DNA from: Xiphias gladius
Lineage: Eukaryota; Chordata; Actinopteri; Istiophoriformes; Xiphiidae
DNA length: 64,000 nt
Assembly (NCBI RefSeq): GCF_016859285.1
Contig: NC_053409.1
Span: forward strand, 21,337,976-21,401,975
Direction: 5' to 3'
Shown one piece after another: positions 13,001 to 34,355 of the stretch (its first letter is position 1; every line of letters starts with the position of its first letter). The position numbers and the translations under genes are program-made. The notes beneath the pieces were generated by a model. That model was not told where the DNA came from, did no database searches, and worked only from the letters and a program-made list of their open reading frames with translations.

Positions 13001-16000
13001 CTGTCATATTTAAGATCAGTACATTTTAAATCTTGGCTTTAACTACTAATATACTACTCATTGTTTTTGCCCTTGAAGCTCATGATTGAATATACTGTAT
13101 TCTGCTCTAGGGAAAACCTTCCAGCTATATTCCCACAATCTCATTGGCCTATTTGAACAGCTGAAGAAGCCTGGCCTGGCTGCTCAGTTCCAGACTCATC
13201 GCTTCCCAGACAAAATTTTACCCAGGTGAGATCATCGGGCCTTTTTTTCCGAATCTTGTCTCATATATAAAATTCCATTTTCCATTCCATTCACTTTTGT
13301 GATACCGGTGACAACTCTGCTTTCCTAACTTTCAGCATGTTGCTACACTTCATGCTGTGCAGTTTTTTTAGTTCTTAACTGTCTACCATCATGACAAATG
13401 AATGCGGCAGAGAAAAAGGAGAACCACTGGCCAACTTCCCTCACTGTAGACGTCATTGGCTCTTTTTAAGACTGTGACACAACAGCTTGACTGTTTTCTC
13501 TTCTCAGGAGGTTTGCCTTGACAACAAAGATCCCTGACACAAAGGGCTGTCACAAGTGCTGCATTGGTAAGTGGCCTTTCCTTCCAAACCACTTAGTTTT
13601 ATTTACTTATCCTTCCTTCATATTAAACTTTGTCAGTACACATGAAACATCTCCTTATAGTCATGTCCTCCTTTATGTTACTGGACATTTTTGTTCCGTA
13701 AACCATTATGTTTTTCCTATTATGCATTCGTTTGAGTGAGGTTTTGAATAAACTAAACTTTTCAGATTTTTCATTACTATGGGTTTCTCCAGACTTTTAA
13801 ACCATATCCTCCTGATATAAACTGTCATAGAGGACCTGCACAGCTCAGTCTAGCTATACTTGTTGACACTCTTTTCCTCTGTTTCACAGTGAGAAACCCT
13901 TACACAGGCCACAAGTACCTTTGTGGAGCGCTGCAGTCTGGGATTGTCCTGTTGCAGTGGTATGAGCCCATGCAGAAGTTTATGCTCATCAAGGTCAGTT
14001 CAGAACTTTCTTTCTTGTCTGAAGCATTACTTTGTCCCTACAAATTTCCCAAGAAGGGCTATTTTGTTTTCTGAATCACTGTCCTACATTGTTTCTTCAA
14101 GGAGCATGTCTGTAATTGTAGTGGTGTAAGGAGATTAGGATCATGGTAACTCGAATAACCAAAAAATGCCAATCACTCCTTTGCTCTTAAACCCAAGTTG
14201 TTTATGTTCCCAGGAAATGTTTATAAGCACAATACTAGTAAACTGATGTAGCTCCTTGCACCTGTGAAAAATAAATTATTCGGCTCATTTATTATCAGAA
14301 AACACCGACACTAATCTCTTGTGTTGGTTCTCTCTCTTCCGGCGGCAGCATTTTGATTTCCCAGTTCCCAGCCCACTGAAGGTGTTTGAAATGCTGGTGG
14401 TTCCAGAACAGGAGTATCCTCTGGTGTGTGTGGCCATCAGCCAGGGCACAGAGCCGGGCCAGGTGGTCCGCTTTGAGACCATCAACCTCAACTCCTGCTC
14501 CTCCTGGTTCACAGAGATGGGAACAAGTAAGTCAAACATGTTAATGTACTCTGATGTAAAGATGAATGCCGTGGGACCAACGCAAGAGCGTATTGTTGTG
14601 TTGGATGAAAGGGATGAATAATGACTTCTGCAGAAACTAGTTCTCTATTAACAGTAACCCAAATAATGTACAACGCACCACCGTCTTTGTGGTTCTTTCA
14701 TTGATACTGTGTGAAATACATCATCCTCTTGGAAGGCTTTTGTTCAGTTTGAACAATCAGGCACAACATACTATGACATTGCTTTCTGTTTACTCTTGCC
14801 CCTTGAGACCTAAAATACTGTGCTGTTGCTTCCCCTGCACATAAACTGCACAAAGAACCCACCTAGTAGTAGAAACAGGCTTCTAAAAAGGAGGTAAATT
14901 AATCTATAGTGTTTAATTATATGTTAATTTAATGAAACTAATAAAATTTGTATTACTTGTAAGAAATATATTGTACATGGTACATTGCCTGGGATGTTAG
15001 AGAACAGGATTGTTACTGTTACTTTTCCTTTCCACAGGTAATCAGCAGGTGGATGCAATCCATGTCACCCAGCTGGAGAGAGACACAGTGTTGGTGTGTT
15101 TGGACCGTACGTGCCAACTCTTTTTAACAGTTTCTACCTGTAATTACAGTCTATATTTAGGTATCTAAGTTTGTTCATTTTAACAGCATTTTATTGTTTT
15201 ATTTTGCAGAAAATTTGAAGATTGTTAATCTCCAGGGCAGGCTGAAGTCTAACAAGAAGCTGGCATCTGAGCTCAGCTTTGACTTCTGCATCGGATCCGT
15301 CGGTAAGCTTTCTGACAAGTCTTTACTCGCTTTAGCATCTGCGTAAAGAAATAGAAGTACATCAGTGCGGAGTATGCTTTATGTCAGTGTAAAAACTGAA
15401 ATCCCTCACTTTAAAGGGATGTATTAGGAAAAAAAAATCCCAGCATGAAAAGCTGAGAGATCTACAGAAAAGCTATCATATATCCAGCAATGGTGAATAT
15501 TTTATTCATGAAAGTGTTTTTTGTAAACTTTAACTGAAATCTATAGTTCCCACACATACTTTTTGTTCATCTTAATCGAGCTGGCCATGTTGCATTGGCT
15601 ACCTTGAGTGTGATTTCCTTGTGCACTAACACATGGCCTCTTGCCTCTCCTATTGTTCAAGTGTGCCTTCAGGACAGTGTCCTGGCCTTCTGGAAACATG
15701 GCATGCAGGGAAAGAGCTTCAAGTCCAATGAGGTAAAATACACCGTAACCACTAGACCTGGGTGAAAACTTAGTGTACTAATACTGGTTGTAAATGTTAC
15801 ATTTAAATACGGAATCCTAAAGCTTCTTTTTTAATACTATACCCATTGATTGTTAAAAGTATTATCCTCTGGGCAGTTAAGTATATTTCCATAAGTATTT
15901 TTATTGTAAAGTTTGTACATTTTTTAGATGACATTTTGGATTTCCTCAAGTAATGATGCCATTACGATCAGAAAACCTAAAGAAGAACCCAACATAAATT

Positions 16001-19000
16001 ATTTTTTTGCACTCCACACATAATCACATGGATTGTTGTTTGCATATGATGTTGATACAGGTGATTTTCCAACAAAAATTTAATATTGTGTGTAAAACCA
16101 TCTTTTTCTGTTCAGTTCAGGTAAATTGGCTTAATAAAGATAGACTCCGAGGTCTGTTACCTTTTTAAATTATGTGTGCTAGGAGAGAGGCTTCTAGCCG
16201 AATTTGAAGGTGTAGTTGCCCTTAAACATAAAACATCCTCCCTTTTGAAAATGATTGATACTTAAAAACTTTACTGATATCAAAATTTCAGTATCAGAAT
16301 CGGTTTTTGTGGGTCCCGAGTGATTTACAGAGTAGAATCTCTGAATGCAGTTTGTGTCACCTCCGTGACTACAAGCTTCTTTGTTCTGCACATGAACAAA
16401 CACCTCTGCCTCTGGTCAACAAAGACCCTGAGTACTGTCCATTTGTATGTGTGGCTACCTACACTGTAGGGGATCCCAGGAGATTAGCCCTCAGGTGGAG
16501 CCAGACAAAGTGTCTTTGTGTCAGGCCGAGGTAATGAATTTGTCCACCTTTCACAAAGGGATTCCATGTTAACCTGATCACGAGTCGAGGTCAGCAGCAC
16601 AATAAAAGTTGAAGAGATCGCAGGGAGGTGAAGCATCCTGTTAATATGAAAAGTGATATGTTGATAGGGGCCATCCTTTTGAAAGCTCACTGTGTCAGAC
16701 GTCGTCCAGCAGCACTCAGATGAAACAGAAGGTCTGTTTGCTGAGTCTGTGCCAAGCCCAGCTTGACAGTTCTCCCATAGCAAGGATTTTTGAAATGTCA
16801 GCGGCCATGCAAAATTCATGCTCAATCATAAACGAAACCCGTCGCACAACAGGGAGCACAGCTAAATAATTCAGTCTTGTCTCGTTATGATTCCTCTCAA
16901 AAGCGAAGGCATTCATGGGGGGGCAGGCCTATTGATCCGTGCTTGTCTCGGTGGGTGCTCCTCTGAACACCCGAGACCTTGTTGTCGTTTAGACTTAAAC
17001 AGATCAGATCTCTCCCAAGGCCAGTGACTTACACCTAGCAGGTGTCACCCACCGACTATGTCGCATCTGTTGACAAGTTTTCATGTCATGTCGACACATA
17101 GGAGTGTGTTTTGAAAGGGCCCTTGTCTTTTTCAATGCAAAGTGTCAGGCTACATCTTGTGACTAAAACAGGTAAGCTCAAGGATTGTAAACACTGACAC
17201 AGTGAGTCCCTAGAGACAGCACTCAGTTAACTACAGTCTCTTAAGAAACATGTAGACATTTTGTTGTTAAAGGCACAATATGTGATCCAAATTCAAACAG
17301 TCGTCCCACCAACAAAATTAAAACAAGACTGGAACTTACTCATGTCCGTAATGTTGTAAACACAGCAGTAAAGCAGCAGCATTTCAATTATGATCAGTTA
17401 AACAAAATGCTTTTTTAAAATTATTAAGTTAAAATCATCCCTTGCAGTCATACTGTATATGTGAGATTTACATGTATATATTTCCCTCCCTTATATAACC
17501 TAGCTGGTAGCAAACTGTAGAGCACTAATACTGGGCTGACACTGCGCTGGTTAGGATTAAATTTAACCCTGACAGGCCGAAGACATGTGTGTCTTCGTTG
17601 AAGTGTAAGTTGCTTTGGTGAAACTGTCATACCAGGCACGAGTATAACGATACTTCACTGTTAGTGCTTTTCGATGCCCCCCTCAGCAGCACACACCCTT
17701 GAGAGCATCAGATATACAAAAGAAAACCAGCTGTCACTTTAAATCAGTTGTGGTTGTTTTTGTTTTTTTCCATTCATAGGTGACCCAGGAGATTTCTGAT
17801 CCAAGCAGAGTCTTCCGTCTCCTCGGATCTGACAGGTTGGTACAGAGATATTTCCATCTTTTGCTACATCGGTGCACATGAGTGATCAAATGCAACAAGT
17901 GGAGGAGCAGGTACCACAAAAATCTCAGGGGACTTACAAAAACACTTCATCTAATAAGAAGTCATGGAAGAAAAGAACAACCAATCTGGATTCATTTTGA
18001 ATTTTAAAATTTAAAATTTTAATTTTAAATCTCTTCTTACACCTTCACCTTTCTTAGTCATCTATCTTTTCACCAGCACGACTGTTGGTATAATTCCTCA
18101 GCCCCATTATTTCCATAAAACCCGGCACTAGTTATTATGGCTGTCCTCCCTCAGGTCTTTGTGTTTTCCTATAACCTGGAAACCAGCAAACAACCTCCTC
18201 ACCTCCTGCTGTCTCTGATAGATCTCTCACTGTGCTGGCGTCTCTGTCTATCACCTGAGCTGCAGCCATGTTTTTCTCTCCTCACTCTCTTTTCATCTTT
18301 GCTCAAGCTAATTGTCTCAATCTGTTTCCCTGCATTTTACTCTCTGATGGATCTGACCCCAGTTACACTTGAATGCACCCATGACATCCTTGAATACGCT
18401 CGCAGTCTCTCTGTCTGTTTCATGCTTGTTGCCTCAGTGGATCTGGTGGCAGGGACATGAAGGCATAGCAAAAATGCTGACAATCTCACCTACAGTCATG
18501 AAATATAACAAAACTGCAGTGTGCCATTGCTCAAGACAAACTCTTTGCTATATCACAAAGTAGTGCTTCAAATTCTGATTATTTTTGTTATGGATGGATC
18601 TATTGACTTCTTAAGCTTTTTGACTTTATCGTCACATTTGAGTAGCTGGAACCAGACAGTGTTTGGTATGTTCAATATTAAGTTTATTTTTTAGATTAAT
18701 CCAATAATCATTTTGTCTATGAAATGTCAGAAAATGGTGTAAAATGACCATCATAATTACCTAAAGTCCAATGTGATGCCTTCAGATTTGTCTGAAACCA
18801 AAGTTAGTGAATTTATGATCAAATAAGATGAAGAAAAGCAGCAAATCTTCACATTTGTGAAGCTGGAAGAAGAGAATGTGTGGTATTTCTGCATGATAAT
18901 CAATTATTCATTTAAGTAATTTATAAAAATAGTTACAGATTCTACCAATCAATAATTCGATTAATCGACTAATCGTTTAAGCACTATAACATTCACCTGT

Positions 19001-19403
19001 TAAATAAATAATGGTACAGTTGTTTGCAAATTATGGTTAATGCAGTGTACAAAGCATCATTACTCCTACATAGACTGATGCAGGGCTGCAAGCAACAGTT
19101 AATCTTTTAGTCGGTGAAATGTCAGAGTGATGGAAAAAAATGCTCATCGTGACGCTTGTTTAGTCCTTCCCACGGTCCCAAACCTAAAGATATTCAATTT
19201 ACAATGACAGAAAACAGAGAAAAACAGTAAATCCTCACTTTTGAGAAGCTGGAACCAGATCATGTTTGTCCTGTTTGCGATTTATCAACTATGAACATAG
19301 TTGACAGTTAATTTTCTGCTAGTCGACTAATCGATGAATCATTTCAGCTCTAGACTGATGTCATGATTGGTTTCAGCTGCAGACACAGCCGGATGTGATT
19401 TAG

Positions 19404-19502
<99 letters not shown>

Positions 19503-20818
19503 CATGCTCAGTGTTGGAGACTCTCCAAGCAGCGTAGCTCAGTCAGTGTGATGGCTCCTGATGGAGCCGCCCTGCCTCTGGCACTGGAGCAAGGCCTCTC
19601 TCTGCCCAGCCCCACCCTCACCAATGTTTTATTCACTGCCGACCAGGCACCGCCAGCCTGGTTTGAGTGTCTCTCCATGCCTCTGTAATTTCATCTGATG
19701 GAACAGACCGTGTGGACTGTAGCTTCCCTGCTCACCTGTCATGGCCATGAGACGAGTGCCGTCGGAAGATGCACCCACGGCCGCCCTGATCGACCCTGCA
19801 TCTGACTGTCGCTTAACGCGCCATGTAACATGCACGACTCTGTGACTGCGCTGTCCTCTGAGCAGACTGATACCGTTAACATGATGCTACGAGCCTTGTC
19901 CTTGTCCAGTGCGTTTAAATTATTGGAAAGTTTCCTATCGAGTTGCATACCAATCACCACAATGTTCAACAAGCTGAACATTTCTAGAGGCTGCTATTGG
20001 CAGTTAACCAGCTGACTTCATATTATTTCTTAACATTTCGTCAACGTCTTAGTCCTGGAGAGAGAGAGAGTTGTTGTGTTAGGCAGATCTTTAAGCCTAA
20101 CTATAAAAGCACAACTATAAAACCTGCAGAATTCACATTATTTAACACTGTTTTGCAAAGCAAGCCCATCTGTTTTAAGGTCAATTTTCCACCCTCTGAG
20201 CACCCAGCGGTTTCCACTGATTTGACAAAGTTACAATAACAACACTGACAAAGTGTTCATTGGAGTTTTATTTGCAAGCCGCGCTGCCATGAACTGAAAC
20301 TAAAGGCTGCCTGGAGGTAGAAAAAAGGATACAGCCGTCTAAAAAGCTATGGTACGGTTTTGAAAACGGGTGAGCATTAAAGGAGTAGTTCACGATTGGG
20401 AGAATAGGCTTCTTATCTTTGTTAAGAGTTAGATGAGAAGATTGATTCCACTCTCTTGCCTGCATGGTAAATATGGAGCTAGAGCCATTAGAGGATTAGC
20501 TTAGCCTAGCAGAGCATAAAGACTGGAATCAGAGGGGAATCTGCTAGCCTGGCTCTGTCGTAAACTTAAAAACACAGTTTCTTTAATTTACATGCTATTT
20601 GTAGTACATAATGGTCTTTGAAAATAGCAGCTTTCTTTGTATAGTTGCTAGATTGACGTTAAAGTTTTTTTGAGGTGCAACCTTATTTCTGGCTAATGCT
20701 GTAACTGCTGTTCTTGTGTTTCTTTCGCAGGGTGGTGGTTTTGGAGAGCCGGCCCACAGACAACCCCACGGCCCTGAGCAACCTCTACATTTTAGCAGGT
20801 CATGAGAACAGTTACTGA
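547..20818 (+). CDS. map4k5: MAP4K5, STE20/GCK-type kinase (5' end outside window)
   Basis: MAP4K5 is a germinal-centre-kinase-like MAP kinase kinase kinase kinase, acting in the cytoplasm upstream of the JNK cascade. Coding exons: 547-611, 696-751, 860-907, 1707-1749, 1856-1928, 2444-2575, 2843-2905, 3033-3114, 3942-4058, 4937-5015, 7353-7411, 7581-7648, 8155-8193, 8970-9014, 9115-9157, 9287-9497, 9647-9670, 9789-9874, 10316-10357, 10624-10708, 10800-10879, 12176-12236, (12828-12830 optional), 13111-13225, 13508-13566, 13890-13993, 14349-14526, 15038-15106, 15210-15302, 15662-15732, 17780-17835, 20731-20818. Joined, they read 810 codons in frame to TGA (811 with the microexon). About 95 N-terminal residues, including the glycine loop and catalytic Lys, lie upstream. 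The C terminus ends [11 protein letters not shown], as in human MAP4K5. Linker and CNH residues ([34 protein letters not shown]) favour MAP4K5 over MAP4K3, and the neighbours CDKL1 and SOS2 agree. Confidence 0.95.
4937..10357 (+). CDS. map4k5: MAP4K5 proline-rich linker exons
   Basis: This part joins the kinase and citron-homology domains. It starts with [15 protein letters not shown] (4937-5015) and [15 protein letters not shown] (7353-7411), both conserved in the family. A proline-rich SH3-binding stretch, [11 protein letters not shown], crosses 9115-9157 into 9287-9497, and a second, [10 protein letters not shown], is in 10316-10357. The 211-base exon 9287-9497 is Ser-rich ([23 protein letters not shown]) and longer than the matching human part, so the protein should be about 905 residues against 846 in human. 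Several exons here are multiples of three (39, 45, 24 and 42 bases), so they can be skipped without breaking the frame. The large introns hold only repeats and AT-rich sequence. Confidence 0.9.
6246..6724. mobile_element. Tc1/mariner-like nonautonomous element
   Basis: The left end reads TACACTACCAGTCAAATG and the right end, inverted, reads TACACTACCGGTCAAAAG. These are inverted terminal repeats of the kind seen on fish Tc1-like elements. A TA dinucleotide sits outside each end (6246-6247 and 6723-6724), fitting the TA target of this superfamily. The roughly 475-base interior has no transposase frame, so it is a MITE or a deleted copy. It lies in the MAP4K5 intron between 5015 and 7353. A separate short hairpin abuts its left end. 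Confidence 0.75.
7700..7721. repeat. (CT)n microsatellite
   Basis: Eleven CT units in a MAP4K5 intron, about 50 bases after exon 7581-7648. Confidence 0.9.
8155..9014 (+). CDS. map4k5: Two in-frame cassette exons of MAP4K5 (39 and 45 bases)
   Basis: Exon 8155-8193 (39 bases) follows the weak acceptor gtccgtcgaag and ends before gtaaca. Exon 8970-9014 (45 bases) follows ttcctgcag and ends before gtaagt. Together they encode [20 protein letters not shown] and then ETFEEVE. This resembles human MAP4K3 (SLLKSVEEELHQRGHVAHLE), whereas the human MAP4K5 reference has only a short KSTSKRAI-type join at this point. Both lengths are multiples of three and both start in the same phase, so either can be included or skipped. 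The skip form joins AG to TTCAACTCTG and still leads into the PPPLPPKP motif. The exon reading is firm; the claim of alternative use is inference. Confidence 0.85.
9647..9670 (+). CDS. map4k5: 24-base MAP4K5 microexon (ALSKSESK)
   Basis: This 24-base exon lies between acceptor tttttacaag and donor gtaaga. It joins the phase-1 end at 9497 (GATCCTG) to the phase-1 start at 9789 (ATAATGATTCGG), giving [16 protein letters not shown]. Human MAP4K5 has a similar Ser-rich SKLMSENTEGS stretch at this point, which supports the call. Length 24 keeps the frame if skipped. The acceptor ends in AAG rather than CAG/TAG, as at 8155. Confidence 0.8.
10506..10534. repeat. (CTCTG)n pentanucleotide repeat
   Basis: About five to six CTCTG units in the intron between 10357 and 10624. 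Confidence 0.85.
10624..20818 (+). CDS. map4k5: MAP4K5 citron-homology (CNH) domain exons
   Basis: The C-terminal half is a CNH beta-propeller, a protein-interaction domain shared by GCK-I kinases and citron kinase. It begins after [19 protein letters not shown] (10624-10708) and runs through [20 protein letters not shown] (10800-10879), [14 protein letters not shown] (12176-12236), [15 protein letters not shown] (13111-13225), [17 protein letters not shown] (13890-13993), [14 protein letters not shown] (14349-14526), [15 protein letters not shown] (15038-15106), [15 protein letters not shown] (15662-15732) and [16 protein letters not shown] (17780-17835 into 20731-20818). The last intron (17836-20730) is the largest in the domain and holds several transposon copies and a long CA repeat. 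The stop is TGA at 20816-20818. Confidence 0.93.
12828..12830 (+). CDS. map4k5: Candidate 3-base microexon (AAG) of MAP4K5
   Basis: The exon ending at 12236 stops in phase 1 (TCT G) and the exon at 13111 starts GGAAAACC. Joined directly they read S-G-K. Human MAP4K5 reads S-E-G-K here, while MAP4K3 reads S-G-K. In the intron, cttcatcag AAG gtaatc supplies a cag acceptor, exactly three bases and a gta donor. Inserting AAG gives TCT GAA GGG AAA, that is S-E-G-K. A ctaac branch-like motif lies at 12811-12815, and long pyrimidine tracts precede it (about 12745-12790). No other acceptor or donor shift can make the Glu. Splicing itself is not shown. Confidence 0.6.
18690..18990 (+). mobile_element. 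hAT-like MITE copy, diverged
   Basis: It carries the family body seen again at 19081-19352 and in SOS2 intron 1: gtctatgaaatgtcagaaaa, gcagcaaatcttcacatttg, then repeated ATTAATCGA-type ends (attcgattaatcgactaat). The left end is degraded. It lies in the last MAP4K5 intron. Confidence 0.6.
19081..19352 (+). mobile_element. hAT-like MITE with intact 8-base target duplication
   Basis: The ends read CAGGGCTG and CAGCTCTA (inverted TAGAGCTG), matching the hAT terminal pattern. The 8-base sequence GACTGATG is found directly on both sides (19073-19080 and 19353-19360), a hAT-type target duplication. The interior has no frame and includes aaacctaaagatattcaatt and aaatcctcacttttgagaag, motifs common to all copies in the window. 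This is the clearest copy for assigning the family. Confidence 0.8.
19406..19499. repeat. (CA)47 microsatellite
   Basis: An uninterrupted 94-base CA run in the last MAP4K5 intron, likely length-polymorphic and Z-DNA-prone. Confidence 0.98.
20379..20610 (+). mobile_element. Dispersed percomorph repeat, truncated
   Basis: It contains aaaggagtagttcac, gttagatgagaagattgatt, gaggattagcttagcctagc, ataaagactggaatcagagg and gctagcctggctctgtc. I recognise this chain of motifs as a very common nonautonomous repeat of spiny-rayed fish, though I cannot assign its superfamily. It ends about 120 bases before the last MAP4K5 coding exon. Confidence 0.6.
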
Positions 20819-21760
20819 TCCTCTGCCAGAGACTGGACAGGTCTTAGAAATGTGGATAAGATGCCTCAGTTTTGGGAGAAAACTTCAGACTTTCCCCTAA
20901 GGTTCAGTGTCATGAGAAACAACTGGTTTAAAACAGTTATTTGGAGCTTTTGTTACTGATCACGGGATTGACAGGTCAGTAAAACCGGAGCCTCTTCAGA
21001 CTGGATTGATGAGTAGCCTTACACCAGCAACACGTTCACTGTAGCTCCGCTCATCACAAGCGACGAGGAAACTGTTATGAGAAACAATAAAAGCTCAAAT
21101 GAACATTGTTCCCCAGCATTTTTCCTCACTTTTCTGTACTGTGGACTGAGTTACAAACAAGTTATCTAGAGGTATTATTGACAAAAGTGCCATTAAATTC
21201 ACAAGAATTTGTGATTGTATTAGCAAACGATGGGAGATTTATCGTGTTATTGTCTGTAACATGTCACACATAATCACTGCTCATGGCAAACATTATTAGG
21301 CTTGAAAAGAGATTTTACAACTTTGTAGTAAAACTAATAGATCAGTTGAAACAGAAACCCATGAGCCATGTGGGTTATTTAAGCAATATTTATTAACCTC
21401 ATGTTAAGTAGTAGGGTATGTTGGATTTACAGACAGTGACAGAGCAGTCCTGCTGTGTGAGGATTAACTACCTAGTGAACAGTTCCTGAGCAGCTTTTGG
21501 TTATTTTTACTGCTATGTAATATAGTCAAATCTCTCCTGCTCGGCTGCATTTTTAGAAGTTGGATATAATGTACATTTTTTTCCTTTACTCTTTTCTTTT
21601 ATAGACCTTTTACTTCTCATTATTTGCACCATGTAAGCACTTTTGTACATTTTTTTTAATTTAAAATACAAAATGACAAAATGAGGGACAATGCTAGGTT
21701 TTGTTAACATTTTCGCATTCCCTTCGCAAAATGTTTAATGTATGCTGTTTTTGTAATAAA
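20819..21760 (+). other. map4k5: MAP4K5 3' UTR
   Basis: AT-rich sequence follows the MAP4K5 stop with no convincing reading frame. Two AATAAA signals are present, at 21086-21091 and 21755-21760, so a short (about 290 bases) and a long (about 960 bases) 3' UTR are both possible. The long form ends in an A-rich run. Which is used cannot be told from sequence alone. Confidence 0.7.
21755..21760 (+). terminator. map4k5: Distal poly(A) signal of MAP4K5
   Basis: AATAAA followed at once by an A-rich run. A nearer AATAAA is at 21086-21091. Confidence 0.6.
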
Positions 21761-21779
21761 AAAAAAACAAAAAAACGCT

Positions 21780-23219
21780 GTTGTTAACAAGGTAACATGA
21801 ATGGACTCGGGTATATCTTTGTGTTTGTGAGCTGGTGATGCACCAAGTGACTCCTCTCTGAGTCTCTGATGGGAGGAAGGGGGGAGACGAGTGAGTATTA
21901 GTTTCCATTATCTCCCTATTTAGTCTGCCATTCCTCTGACTTCACCAGCCTGCACTAATTGGCCTCTCTGCGACAGGAGCACGCGTCAGGGTTCAATTTT
22001 CCTGTTTGTAGCTCACTGTCATGTGGAATGACGGATTTGGGGTTTTGGTTGTTTTGAAGGGCGCCAAAAAACGTGAAATGGAATCTTAATGTGTAGGAAA
22101 TAAATCCTGAAATAAGAAAAACCTGTTCAGTTGAGTTATTTACCTGTGGGTTTTTTTTTTTTTTCTCTCTTACGTTTTACTGACAGGAGGAGGCTGTGGT
22201 TTACCTGCTCCATTGTGTTGTTTTTTATTTTTATTTTTTTTTATAAACAGTCTGTCAGGTGTGAACATCTACAAAAACCCCACAGGAGTCTCTCTTTTTT
22301 TTTTTTTTTTTTTTTGGAGATGGAGTAAGTGGTTCCTATGGGGACTATGGTGGAAAAGGAAGAAATATGTCATCTGGGTCAGACAGAGAGAGAGTCAATG
22401 GATAGTACCGGAAGACAGGTGATTTCACTTTCAGAATAAAACTATCGCCAGTTTCGCTCAAGTGAAGGCATCAGCTCATTCACAAAAACATGAATAAAAG
22501 TTATAGTTTTTGCTTTTACTAGCTCCTTTTTGCTGCTGCTTCTGTCTTTGTCTTGGCATTCCCTATGTTCTATTATGTGTTTATTTTATTTTATTTCGTT
22601 CAATTTAATTTCAATGTAAGTCACTTTATCACCAGAACTCCTTCACAAACAGTTACCTGATTTGTGATGGCATCCAACTAAATCTTCACTCAGTCTTGAC
22701 AAAGTACAGAGTACAAAGCCGCGTGACTCTTTCAAGATCACAAAAACTGTGATTTTAAACTTCAATTTGAACTTAAACTTGAAACTGAAGGGAAATAAAT
22801 ATTTACATTTTACCATGTTTGTGCCTGTGTAAATAAAGCTCAGTATCATGTTTGGTAGTTAACTCCAAAGATTTACGACCAAATGTAATCAGAACCTTTT
22901 TATTTTGGCTTTGTCCCTCCGGTTTGTGCACAAAATGATGTTTATTTTAAAGTGTTTAAATAAAGGTGCAGTGTGTATACATAATACTCTTCTAGTTATC
23001 AGTAGTTTAAGCACCGGTATCATCATCATTAACGCCGCGTTGAAGACCCTGATTTTCATGATCAGATTCAGACAGTAAATATATATATATTACTATGATC
23101 AACATAGTTAAATTGGGGTTTTTTGAATGCTGCCGCCGACCTCCAGTAACTAGTAACTGAACTACTATAATACCGAGGGTTACTGTTTAAAAAAATCTTG
23201 CTTTGCTGAAAGAAGTTCT

Positions 23220-23220
<1 letters not shown>
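21780..23220. other. MAP4K5-CDKL1 intergenic spacer
   Basis: AT-rich DNA with long T runs (about 22148-22163 and 22287-22315) and no supported gene. Short frames here are low-complexity Phe/Lys runs. Confidence 0.7.
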
Positions 23221-33394
<10,174 letters not shown>

Positions 33395-33605
33395 ACACGC
33401 TGATCCCCATTGAAATTTAACCCTGAAATCCATTCAAGTTTCAGCGTTTTTCTGACAAAGCTCAGGAAATGAAGCAAATTCCGGTAGCACCTTGGTTCTT
33501 ACGCGCTGATCCCTTGATGATTAACCCTGAAAATTCAAGTTTCGTTTTTTTTTTTCTGACAAAGCTCAGGAAATGAAGCAAATTCCGGTAGCACCTTGGT
33601 TCTTA
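33395..33605 (+). repeat. Tandem duplication in the CDKL1 3' UTR
   Basis: Two consecutive units of about 105 bases start right after the stop codon. Their last 51 bases (33451-33501 and 33555-33605) are identical, while the first halves differ by small indels and substitutions. The first unit begins within a few bases of TAG. Confidence 0.92.
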
Positions 33606-34332
33606 AAGCATTCAGGAAGATTCAACCACTTTTTTTTTTTTTAAACGTTTGTTTTCAGCATGAGGTGTTTCGAGTGTGTCTCGATGCTGATGTCAGTCTA
33701 TGCACTACTCCCACCATGTCGACTCAGGCGTGTTTGGTTTATGTTTGTTGCCCACATTTCAAGCTGATTTGGTTTTATCTTGTACAGATGTGTAAAGACG
33801 AGGAGTCATGTGCTGCTCTGCTCGTAGTCGCTGAGTAGACGGAAGGCAAAACTGCGACGTACTGCCTTGCATGGTTTTGCCAAATGTTATTTTTATATAA
33901 CGATGGACTCTGTAAGAGTGACATGTTTCGGTAGTGAGTTTTATGTTGCTCAGTCGACAGTCACCAGTAAGTTATAGTGTAGGACACAAACCGTGACTTT
34001 TTTTGTCATAATGTATAATGACTCGTGAGCATTTTCTGAACATATTTATTGACGTCAGTAGCGAATACAGTCATAAACATTCCCTTAACCTACCTTCACT
34101 AGCATTTAGCAGTAACAATACCACGTTGTACTCATTATCTCTGGAACTTTGGTGCTAAGGATGTTTTCAGCCATCTGTCTGTCCTCAGATATTGTACAAA
34201 TGCCAAATTAATCTAAAGAGAAATGATTTAAAAGACTCTTGAATCCTCGAAATCTTCAGCATTTTCACAAATCGTTTTTCTCTGTGTACCCCCATATGGA
34301 GTCATTTTTATTACCTTGAATGTTGAGAGTAT

Positions 34333-34338
34333 AATAAA
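34333..34338 (+). terminator. cdkl1: CDKL1 poly(A) signal
   Basis: AATAAA about 940 bases after the stop, followed by an A15 run near 34362-34376. It is the only canonical plus-strand signal I noted between the stop and DMAC2L. Confidence 0.65.
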
Positions 34339-34349
34339 GTAAAGAAAGG

Positions 34350-34355
34350 TTTATT
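34350..34355 (-). terminator. dmac2l: DMAC2L poly(A) signal (minus strand)
   Basis: TTTATT on the plus strand is AATAAA on the minus strand, about 350 bases past the DMAC2L stop. A second minus-strand AATAAA is at 34307-34312. It lies 12 bases from the CDKL1 signal on the other strand. Confidence 0.55.

Noticed and set aside
16979..17779. Extra exon in the long MAP4K5 intron 15733-17779
   Set aside because: The flanking exons join in phase and match the family directly, so no exon is missing.
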